A DNA stretch of 64,000 bases from Kitagawia praeruptora (taxonomy: Eukaryota > Streptophyta > Magnoliopsida > Apiales > Apiaceae). The notes under the pieces were generated by a model. That model saw nothing but the letters and a program-made list of their open reading frames with translations. It made no database searches and was not told where the DNA came from. Position 1 is the stretch's first letter, and every line of letters starts with the position of its first letter. Below are positions 44,246 through 53,223 of the stretch, piece after piece. The translations under genes and the position numbers were made by a program. The stretch spans positions 108,706,501-108,770,500 of the forward strand of contig CM075353.1 in assembly GCA_037693485.1 (NCBI GenBank), read 5' to 3'.

Positions 44246-46648
44246 ATGGTGTATAAGAAGCAATTGGCTAAACGACCCCGATCCACATTTATACTTTCTA
44301 GCTCTTCCTCGGACTCAGACCCCTCTACCGAGCTTATATCTGGTTCTTCCTCATCATCTACAATGACCCACAGAACTAGGAAACTTCCGAAAACCACTCT
44401 ATACGAGCTCCCCACCCTGCGACTTTCCCCGGGGGAGACCCTTAGTACGTCCGAGGGTCGTTGGAGAGATGTCCAATTCTTCTTTGTTGAGAAAGATATT
44501 TCTGTCCCCGACGAGTATTATTTCAGGAACTTATCCGAAGTGTATAAAATGTCTTCCGGGGGTCCTGTCTTTTATGATCAATGCTCTATGGATGCCGAGT
44601 TATCACATCTCCCCGGCACTTGTACCCCCATGGCCCCTTTGCTAGATATTGCCAATACCGATAAGTTAGATGAGTGTTTCAGATCGTGCTTTCATCTAGA
44701 CGACAAAGTTGTTTGGAGGTGGCCCGAACCCCACGAAAGAATATACCATAGGCCCGGGGATGGTTTGGTAGAGGTTTCTCTGGAGCACCTTAGATCGGGA
44801 TACAACCCTCATTGTCATCAATTCATTAAGTGCCTCTGCAAATTTCACTATGAAATCCCTTTGTTTCAACTTACCCCGAATGCCGTCAAGTGGATCATGT
44901 GGTTCCTTGGTTGCTGTAATGTCAAAGGATTCCTTCCTACTTTCCGGCTTTTCCATTATATTTTCACTCTGGCCAAGTCAACCTTAATGCCCTTGTATGA
45001 GCTCCGGTTTAACTACCAACGGTGTGGTTTTAAGAAGGGAGGGGTGATGCCCGTCACCATGATGTCTTCCCTCAAGGGTTGGCATGAGGAGTGGGCCTTC
45101 CTACAGTCCGAAGATATTGAATATATGCCTCTGTTCCGGGTTGAGGCCTGTCGTAACTTCCAAGAATATGAATTAACAGGCGTTGCCCGGACAAAGGTTC
45201 ATGACTTCTGTAGGGCGTTAGGGGTTTCGACAACTCGGCATTCATTCATGGACCATGAAATATTACATTCTTTTGGATGTAAGTAGTGTGTAATTATTTG
45301 TATCTTGAAATTTTCTTTCCCTTTGTCGATCGCTCTGACTGTTTTTTACCCTGTCTTCTTTTCAGGCTTGCCTCAATACAGCCCTTTCCATAAAGAGAGG
45401 ATGAAGGCACTGGATGCTGAAACGGCATGTCTGGCTACAGCTATGCAGGGAATAGGTGGCATACACAGGGTGAATCAGCGGTCGCAGAAAGGGAAGAAAA
45501 AGAAGAACGCCGCTGGCGAAGGGGAGAGCTCCAAAACGGACATGAGTGTTGAGCAAGATTCGGAGTCCGGGGCCAACACGAAAGGCAAATCTGTTCCCCC
45601 CGAGGTTGAGGAAGAACCGTTGTGTGGGCTCGAACGGAAACCAAAGCGGGCTCGGGGAGGAGATGTTGGAAATATTGTTGTGAATCCTACCGGGGAGAAG
45701 CCCTCTGGAACCTCTGCCCCGAGCTCTACTCCTTTTGTGCCCGAGGTTGCTAAAACGTTTGGAACCGTCTCCGGTCCTAGTCAGAGAAGTCGCCCGGAGA
45801 AGGAGCCTCTAATTGAGGCCGAGAAGTGCAGCCAGTTCATCGCAGATCTGCCCGATAAAGAGGAATGGTCGCGCTATCAGGCTTTAGGGTTTAACCCCTT
45901 ATTCAAAGAGATGATGAGTACTTGGCTGAAGGTAGATTTTCTTGTCCTTTTAGACTTCGTCGTTACTTAACATATTTTTGCTGACGCATTATTCTTGTCT
46001 TTCCAGATGGGCTCTGAGATGGCCGGGCTGTTTGCGATAGGGAACAGGGAGTTGGAGACTGTTGAAGCTGCACGGGCTATCATTTCCGCTTCAGAGGAGA
46101 AAGACATCAAAATTTTCGATTTGGATCATGCCAACTCCAAGTTGAAGGAAAGTGTTGAAGATTTGCAGCTGAAGTCCAAAGAGTCCGAGGGGAAGCTTGC
46201 AATTCTCCAGAAAAAGGCTGATGGTGCGGAAGCCCGGGCCCAGACTGCCGAGAAGGAGCTTGAACAACTCCGAGCTAAGCTCGCAGGCTATAAAGAACCC
46301 GCTGCCGTCTTGGATGAGTTCCGTCACTCTCAGGAGTACTACACGGAATTAGGCAAGAAGGCCGCTTCGAAAATTTGCCGCGCGTGGATCGTTTCTCACA
46401 AGTTATTGAAAGAAAACCCATCTGCTGGCTGGGACGAATTCAAACCTCTCTTCATTGCCGCAGAACAACATTTCATTGCCACCAGAGAAGATCCAGAACC
46501 TTACTACTCCGAGGAGGAATCTGACTCGGATGATGAAGATGGTGAAGAGAGGGAAGAAGAAGTCCAGGACCCATCTCTGAACAAAGCCATCGTCCCTCCA
46601 GGAACTCAGGCCGAAGAACCTCCTGCTGAAGACCCTCCAGCCGTATAG
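44246..46648 (+). CDS. Element B antisense gene: PF04195-like 'gypsy type transposon' protein
   Basis: Antisense to gag-pol. Exons 44246-45278, 45366-45931 and 46007-46648 join in frame (donors GTAAGT, GTAGAT; acceptors TTCAG, TCCAG) to give 746 residues. The start MVYKKQLAKRPR is chosen over 44147 because the extension is hydrophobic UTR-like sequence. The N-terminus is Ser-rich. Then comes the domain: EHLRSGYNPHCHQFIKCLC, FQLTPNAVKWIMWFLGCC, RLFHYIFTL and SSLKGWHEEWAF. This matches the plant family 'putative gypsy type transposon' (PF04195) by its LTPN-(A/S)W/VK pattern and KGW motif. Exon 2 is charged with NLS-like RKPKRARGG. Exon 3 is a long coiled coil and an acidic tail. All frames are open. 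Its role is unknown; nuclear localisation and oligomerisation are inferred. Confidence 0.85.
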
Positions 46649-47226
46649 TTATTTAACTTCTTTTCGTTTGAATGTCTTTGTTGTAATATCGAACTATAAC
46701 TTTATTGGTCGAATTTTCTTCGGGATGTTTCGAATCATATGGCTGGTTCGGTCCCTTGTTGAATGTTATCTGTATTGTGTTGCCTATTCGGCAGTTTATT
46801 TAACTCCTTTTGCTCTTTTCTATATCTTTGTTTCTCTTAAATTCGGAGTTTAAGGATCTGAGGTGACTTAGATAAACCTCCTGCAATTTGCTCCTCGGAC
46901 TGGTTTCAAAACAAAATTTAAGTCCGGATTGGCTGTAATAGCTTTACGTATATTCTCTTAAGCTGAGTAGCTTATAGAGATTTCATAAGGTTTTGCCTCC
47001 CAGTTTGGATCTAACCCCGAAAGATGGAGTCCGGATGGTGGTGAGGATTTATTTTGTTCTCACAGTTTTTTGTGTGTACCTCGTTTTTTGTTGCATTCAG
47101 CCAGGGAATTGGTGAACATTGTGGCTTCCAGGGTCAAACGCCTTGGTCCTTGTGTTAGTCGACCAGCATTAATGTCCTTTCAATTTCCCATGTATTTGAT
47201 GACTGGAAACGCCTTGAGCTCCTTCC

Positions 47227-47234
47227 TATAAATA
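47227..47234 (+). promoter_or_regulatory. TATA box before the element B small antisense ORF
   Basis: TATAAATA, 82 bp before the ATG at 47316, followed by a CT-rich leader. It is the counterpart of 16111 in element A. Confidence 0.65.
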
Positions 47235-47315
47235 TCCATGATATCCACCTTTTTCTTTTATTCTCGCCAAAAACTTCCTCAGTTTTCTTTTCTCTTCTTC
47301 TCCCCTTTTTGAGCC

Positions 47316-47549
47316 ATGGATCCCAAAACTCTGGTTTACGATTATGAGAATAACAAAATTATAGTAGATGGGATAGTGTTTGATGGCCCCACCACCATGG
47401 CCGAGATCGATGCGGTCCTGAAAAGGATTGATGATGCTCTAGCTCTGCGCAGGATGGTAGATGGTCAAGCTGGGAGGGGACGCCGCGGGCCTGGGCACGG
47501 CGGGGAAGGTTCTGGCGGTGCCGGTGGTGCTGGTGCTGCCGCCGTTTAG
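47316..47549 (+). CDS. Small antisense ORF of element B, 77 residues
   Basis: Encodes MDPKTLVYDYENNKIIVDGI, then a helical stretch (AEIDAVLKRIDDALALRRM) and a Gly-rich RGRRGPGHGGEG tail. It sits between the large antisense gene and the tandem array, with its own TATA box, a good start context (GAGCCATGG) and AATAAA at about 47608. The RG/GGG tail suggests nucleic-acid binding, by inference only. Its length equals the ORF in the same slot of element A (77 residues), but the sequences are not alignable by eye. No family was recognised. Confidence 0.6.
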   Translation: MDPKTLVYDYENNKIIVDGIVFDGPTTMAEIDAVLKRIDDALALRRMVDGQAGRGRRGPGHGGEGSGGAGGAGAAAV

Positions 47550-47710
47550 ATATAATCTTTTATATTTTTTGTTTTGATAACTGTTGTACCTCCCCTTCCC
47601 CCTGCTTAATAAAAATGGCTTGAAAAACAGCCATAATCGTTTGCTTTTGCTTCTTTGGTGTCTGTTTTGAATTTGTTGCATCTTTATGTTTTGAAAAACT
47701 TATCTTTTTC

Positions 47711-48877
47711 GCCCCCCAGTCCGGATTGTTTCGTAGGAACAAACCCGGACTAAAGTGGTCGTTTTTTAGCTAAGTCCAGAGCTTTATAGCTCTGGGTTAG
47801 TTAGAGAAATTCATCGTTTTTGCCCCCCCAGCCCGGATTGTTTCTTAGGAACGAACCCGGACTAAAGTGGTTATGTTTTAGCTAAGTCCAAAGCTATATA
47901 GCTTTGGGTTACTTAGAAAAATTCATCGTTTTTGCCCCCCAGTCCGGATTGTTTCTTAGGAACGAACCCGGACTAAAGTGGTTGTATTTTAGCTAAGTCC
48001 AAAGCTATATGGCTTTGGGTTACTTAGAAAAATTCATCGTTTTTGCCCCCCAGTCCGGATTGTTTCTTAGGAACGAACCCGGACTAAAGTGGTTATGTTT
48101 TAGCTAAGTCCAAAGCTATATAGCTTTGGATTACTTAGAAAAATTCATCGTTTTTGCCCCCCAGTCCGGATTGTTTCTTAGGAACGAACCCGGACTAAAG
48201 TGGTTGTATTTTAGCTAAGTCCAAAGCTATATAGCTTTGGGTTACTTAGAAAAATTCATCGTTTTTGCCCCCCAGTCCGGATTGTTTCTTAGGAACGAAC
48301 CCGGACTAAAGTGGTTGTATTTTAGCTAAGTCCAAAGCTATATAGCTTTGGGTTACTTAGAAAAATTCATCGTTTTTGCCCCCCAGTCCGGATTGTTTCT
48401 TAGGAACGAACCCGGACTAAAGTGGTTATGTTTTAGCTAAGTCCAAAGCTATAAAGCTTTGGGTTACTTAGAAAAATTCATCGTTTTTGCCCCCCAGTCC
48501 GGATTGTTTCTTAGGAACGAACCCGGACTAAAGTGGTTGTATTTTAGCTAAGTCCAAAGCTATATAGCTTTGGGTTACTTAGAAAAATTCATCATTTTTG
48601 CCCCCCAGTCCGGATTGTTTCTTAGGAACGAACCCGGACTAAAGTGGTTGTGTTTTAGCTAAGTCCAAAGCTATATAGCTTTGGGTTACTTAGAGAAATT
48701 CATCGTTTTTGCCCCCCAGCCCGGATTGTTTCTTAGGAACGAACCCGGACTAAAGTGGTTGTATTTTAGCTAAGTCCAAAGCTATATAGCTTTGGGTTAC
48801 TTAGAAAAATTCATCGTTTTTGCCCCCCAGTCCGGATTGTTTCTTAGGAACGAACCCGGACTAAAGTGGTTGTTGCA
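47711..48877. repeat. Eleven tandem 111-bp units with two hairpins each
   Basis: Units start GCCCCCCAGTCCGGATTG at 47711, 47822, 47934, 48045, 48156, 48267, 48378, 48489, 48600, 48711 and 48822 (the last is partial). Each has AGTCCGG...CCGGACT (7-bp stem) and CCAAAGCTATATAGCTTTGG, a perfect 20-base palindrome inside CTAAG...CTTAG. Copies are almost identical. The array lies just downstream of the pol stop and 3' of both antisense genes. Confidence 0.95.
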
Positions 48878-49122
48878 TATTGCTTTTGCCCTGGTTCCAA
48901 TTTTGCCTATGGCTCCGGATCAGGGACTTGTGTTCGTGAGTGTTACAATAAATTTACAACGAAATATAAATAGCATAAGGCCAGGCCTATTTTCATTAAT
49001 TATAACATCCCTACTACAAATAACTTATTCTTGCTTCATTACAGAGGCTAATCTATCTGTTGAAGACTTTTCTGGGCTTTGAGGTAGCTCCTTGATTGAT
49101 TACTCGGGCCTTGACCTTCTTT

Positions 49123-52100
49123 TTACTGGTAGAATTTCCTTAGTCGAAGACCATGCCAAGTGTTTGGAACCTCGGATTCATCCATATTAATCAGCTTGTA
49201 TGTTCCGGGGCGAAGGACCTCTTTGACTTTATACGGACCCTCCCATTTTGGCTTGAGCTTTCCAGTGTTGGTTGGGTCCGAAGCCTCTGCATCCCGCAAA
49301 ACTAGATCTCCGACTTGAAAATTTTTGATTCTGGCCTTCTTTCCAAAATATTCTCTTGTTTTCTCCTTATACTTTTCCATTCTTGCAACTGCTTCGTCCC
49401 TGACTTCATCAACTAAATCGAGATTGATTCGAAGCCCTTCCTCATTTGTAATTTCTTGAAAGTTAATAGCCCTGTGAGAGGGCGAGCCCACTTCTATCGG
49501 AAGCATAGCTTCAGTCCCATATGCCAGTTTGAAGGGTGTTTCGCCTGTGCTTGTTCGGGGACTAGTTCTGTATGCCCATAGCACGTTTGGCAGTTCTTCG
49601 GGCCACTTGTTTTTGCACTCCTGCAGCCTTTTCTCTATTCCCCTTAACAAAATTCTGTTAGTTACTTCCGCTTGTCCATTACCTTGTGGGTATGCCACCG
49701 ATGACTTCTTATGTTTAATGCCCCTTTCTTTCAAGTAGTTCTCAAAATCGGATCCGACAAATTGAGGCCCATTATCTGAGACCAAAACTTGAGGGATCCC
49801 GAACCTCATCAGTATGTTGTCCATGAACCGGATGCAGTCTTGTTGATTTATAGTTCTCATGGCTTTTGCTTCTGCCCACTTAGTCATGTAATCGATGGCT
49901 ACCAATAGATACCTGAGATCTCCTTTAGCCCGAGGAAATGGACCAACGATGTCGATACCCCAGATAGCAAAAGGAACCGGAGACAGGACGGATGAAGGTA
50001 TAACTGGACTTTGTCTTTGCACATTGCTGAACAACTGACAATTCTTACATTTTTTGACAAACTCCACCGCATCATTATGAATTGTGGGCCAGTAATAGCC
50101 TTGCCTTATTATTTTGTAAGCCAGGGCCTTTGCGGATAAATGGTCTCCACAAATCCCTTCGTGAACTTCTTGTAGACAATATTCTGCTTCTGCTGGACCG
50201 ATACATTTCAGGACCGGACTGGAGAACGTTCTGCGATAGAGTTGTCCTTCTTCTAGGAAAAACTTAGCAGCTTTGGCCTTGAGTCTTTGAGCCTTATTCT
50301 TGTCCTCGGGCAATTCTCCTTTATCCAAATACGAGATCAGAGATGTCATCCAATTAGGTTGATCATCTATTTCCATTACCTCGGCATTTTCAATGGTTGG
50401 TTTCTCAATCTCCTCGAAGTATATCGAGCTATCCAGTTCGGCATCATTCTGCACTAGCTTTGACAAAGCATCGGCCTCTGTGTTTTCTTCTCTATTTATC
50501 TGACTCATTTCGAACTTCGGGATCGCAGCTAGGTAACTTTTGACCAGGGCCTGGTACTGAGCTAGTTTTTGATCCTTGGCGATATATTCTCCCTTGGTCT
50601 GTTTTACCACAATTTGGGAGTCGCTATAAATGTTCAAGTTCTGTACTTTCAAGGATCTTGCCAAGCGGAGTCCGGCTAGAAGTGCCTCGTATTCTGACTG
50701 GTTGTTTGTAGCTAAAAATTTGAAGGCTATAGCCTGCTGTATCTGGAATCCATGAGGGCTTTTCAGAACTAACCCTGCCCCAGATCTTTCGTTTGTTGAA
50801 GATCCGTCCACATACAAAGACCAAGCCTCCGGGTCTGATTCATTTTCCTCTTTTTCCGGATCCACAGTCATGGGACTAGTTTGGGGTTCAGGGAAAGAAC
50901 ATTCCACAACGAAATCAGCTAACACCTGAGCTTTGATTGCCGTTCGGGGTATGAACGTGAGTTGGAACTGGCTTAACTCTATAGCCCAATTTACAAGTCT
51001 GCCGGACACATCTGGCTTGTGAATTATCCTTCGCAGAGGCTGGTCGGTTACGACTTTGATTTCTCTTCCTTGGAAATAATGCCTTAGTTTTCTTGAGGCT
51101 GTTACCAGAGCAAAAGCAAATTTTTCCAAGTTCGGGTACCTGGTCTCTGCGTCCTTCAGTACCTGACTGACATAATATACCGGTTTCTGTTTTCCTTCAT
51201 GTTCCCTGATCAGGGCCGCTCCCACAGCCTGTGGTCCTGCAGCTAAGTAAAGAAACAATGTTTCCCCTGGCTCAGCTTTAGATAGAACTGGTGGCGATGA
51301 GAGGAATTGCTTTATAGAGTCGAAAGCTTTCTGGCAGTCCGGATTCCAGCTTATTTCTCTTTTGTTTTTCGCCCCTTTCAGCAGCTCGAAGAAGGGCAAG
51401 CATCTTTCGGCCAGCTTTGGGATGAATCGCCTCAGTGCCGCCAAAGAGCCCGCCAGCTTCTGGATTTCTTTCTGAGTTCGGGGTGGCTCCATCTCCATTA
51501 TGGCCTTAATCTTTTCCGGATTGGCTTCGATTCCCCTTTGACTGATCATGAATCCCAAAAATTTTCCAGCTACGACTCCGAAGGTGCACTTCTCCGGATT
51601 TAATTTCATCTCATGCTTCCTCAGATTTTCAAAACACTCCTGTAAGTCCGGAATATGTTCTTCCACCGCTTTCGACTTAGCTATCATATCATCCACATAG
51701 GACTCCAAGTTTCGGCCCAGCTGATCTTTGAAAATCTCCACCATTGCCCTTTGGTAGGATGACCCGGCATTCATTAATCCGAACGGCATATACTTGTATG
51801 CGTAAACCGCTCGGTGAGTTATGAAAGCGGTTTTGGCTATGTCGGCCGGGTTCATCTTGATTTGGTTGTATCCGGAGAATGCATCCATGAAGCTAAACAT
51901 CACATGCCCCGCAGTAGCATTGATGAGTTGATCTATGCTGGGAAGAGGATATGGATCTTTGGGGCATGCGGCATTCAAATCTGTATAGTCGACACACATT
52001 CTCCATTTGCCATTGGGTTTCTTAACCAAAACTACATTGGCCAGCCAGTCCGGATACCTTATCTCGCAAATTATTCCTGCCTTAAGTAGTTTTTCCACCT

Positions 52101-53178
52101 CTTCATCAATGGCCTTTTGTCGGTCCGGAGCAAAGTTTCTTCTTTTCTGTTTTACTGGCTTTTTGTTAGGATTGACATCCAGACTGTGCATGGCCACCGA
52201 TTGATCAAGTCCAGGCATTTCTTCCGGGCTCCAGGCAAAGACATCCGCATAATCCCTGAGGAGTTGAACCAGGTTTTTCTTGAATGTAGGGTCCAGTCCG
52301 GATCCTATCTTTATCTTTCGGTCCGGGTTACCTTCTTCCAATTCAATCATCTCGATTTCGACTGCCGACTCGACTTTCCCCAGGTCTTTCTTCGCCATAA
52401 ATTGTTGAACCCGGGCCTGGGTGTTTGTTTCCAGATACTCCCTGGCTTTGGCAATCAGTTCTTCTTTTGTCTGGGCTTCTATTCTTTTGATATTTTGGAC
52501 TTCATGTCCAGACTGATTTTTGAAGTAAGCTCTGTGCTTCTTTCTGCTTAAGTTCTTGTGGTACATTGACGCTTTTCGCTTGTTCTCCGGATCAGTTTCA
52601 GCCATGACCAGTGCCTGGCCGTAACAACGACTAGCGGTTTCCGAGTCTCCTTTGACCTCCCCAACTCCTGAGGGGGTGGGGAATTTAAACTTTAGATGTG
52701 GAGTGGAGGTTATTGCTCGGAGTTTTGTTAACGCTGGACGGCCAAGGATCATATTGTAGGAGGAAGGGGTATTGATGACGTAGAACTTTATCATATGAGT
52801 GACTTGCTTTGGGAAGGTTCCGAACTGAACAGGCAAGTACAGTGTCCCCTGAATTGGCACTAAGTTGTTTCCGAATCCAAAGAGAGGGTCCTCTCTGCAT
52901 TCGTTCATTCTCACGCTGCCCAGCTGCATTCTGTCAAATGTATGTTTGAAGATAATGTTGGCCGACGATCCATTGTTAATCAGGATTCTTTTGACCTCGT
53001 TTTCTGCCACGTCCAGGCTAACTACCAAGGCTTCATTGTGGTTGGGATCAATCCCTTCAAAGTCGGCATTGCTGAAGGTGATCACTTGTTCGGGGAAAGA
53101 TTGGACCATCATTACTTCTCCGCCTGAGTCCGGGCTTGGGGGAGGGGAGTTGGACCCCCCCATTACTACATTGACCAC
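49123..53178 (-). CDS. Element B pol (protease, RT, two RNase H, integrase)
   Basis: One open frame of 1,351 codons, continuous with gag through one TAG; the first ATG of this part is a few codons in. Protease (about residues 60-160) reads ILINNGSSANIIF, where family members have D for the first N, so the catalytic Asp is replaced (AAC at 52975-52977). RT (about 370-560) has MCVDYTDLNAACPKDPYPLP, FMDAFSGYNQI and ESYVDDMIAK with both catalytic Asp. A connection RNase H (about 640-770) is followed by an archaeal-type RNase H (LYVDGSS, NNQSEYEAL, YSDSQ, EADALSKL). Integrase has HEGICGDH/CKNCQLF, GIDIVGPF, VSDNGPQF and GNGQAEVTN. It would serve reverse transcription and insertion if supplied with active protease. 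Confidence 0.95.
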   Translation of the reverse strand: MVNVVMGGSNSPPPSPDSGGEVMMVQSFPEQVITFSNADFEGIDPNHNEALVVSLDVAENEVKRILINNGSSANIIFKHTFDRMQLGSVRMNECREDPLFGFGNNLVPIQGTLYLPVQFGTFPKQVTHMIKFYVINTPSSYNMILGRPALTKLRAITSTPHLKFKFPTPSGVGEVKGDSETASRCYGQALVMAETDPENKRKASMYHKNLSRKKHRAYFKNQSGHEVQNIKRIEAQTKEELIAKAREYLETNTQARVQQFMAKKDLGKVESAVEIEMIELEEGNPDRKIKIGSGLDPTFKKNLVQLLRDYADVFAWSPEEMPGLDQSVAMHSLDVNPNKKPVKQKRRNFAPDRQKAIDEEVEKLLKAGIICEIRYPDWLANVVLVKKPNGKWRMCVDYTDLNAACPKDPYPLPSIDQLINATAGHVMFSFMDAFSGYNQIKMNPADIAKTAFITHRAVYAYKYMPFGLMNAGSSYQRAMVEIFKDQLGRNLESYVDDMIAKSKAVEEHIPDLQECFENLRKHEMKLNPEKCTFGVVAGKFLGFMISQRGIEANPEKIKAIMEMEPPRTQKEIQKLAGSLAALRRFIPKLAERCLPFFELLKGAKNKREISWNPDCQKAFDSIKQFLSSPPVLSKAEPGETLFLYLAAGPQAVGAALIREHEGKQKPVYYVSQVLKDAETRYPNLEKFAFALVTASRKLRHYFQGREIKVVTDQPLRRIIHKPDVSGRLVNWAIELSQFQLTFIPRTAIKAQVLADFVVECSFPEPQTSPMTVDPEKEENESDPEAWSLYVDGSSTNERSGAGLVLKSPHGFQIQQAIAFKFLATNNQSEYEALLAGLRLARSLKVQNLNIYSDSQIVVKQTKGEYIAKDQKLAQYQALVKSYLAAIPKFEMSQINREENTEADALSKLVQNDAELDSSIYFEEIEKPTIENAEVMEIDDQPNWMTSLISYLDKGELPEDKNKAQRLKAKAAKFFLEEGQLYRRTFSSPVLKCIGPAEAEYCLQEVHEGICGDHLSAKALAYKIIRQGYYWPTIHNDAVEFVKKCKNCQLFSNVQRQSPVIPSSVLSPVPFAIWGIDIVGPFPRAKGDLRYLLVAIDYMTKWAEAKAMRTINQQDCIRFMDNILMRFGIPQVLVSDNGPQFVGSDFENYLKERGIKHKKSSVAYPQGNGQAEVTNRILLRGIEKRLQECKNKWPEELPNVLWAYRTSPRTSTGETPFKLAYGTEAMLPIEVGSPSHRAINFQEITNEEGLRINLDLVDEVRDEAVARMEKYKEKTREYFGKKARIKNFQVGDLVLRDAEASDPTNTGKLKPKWEGPYKVKEVLRPGTYKLINMDESEVPNTWHGLRLRKFYQ

Positions 53179-53223
53179 ATGTTTCTTTCCTGTTTCCTTT
53201 TCCGTGTTCTTTCGAGCTATATA

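Noticed and set aside
47711..48877. CRISPR-like array
   Set aside because: Units are contiguous 111-bp tandem repeats without variable spacers, in a plant retrotransposon.
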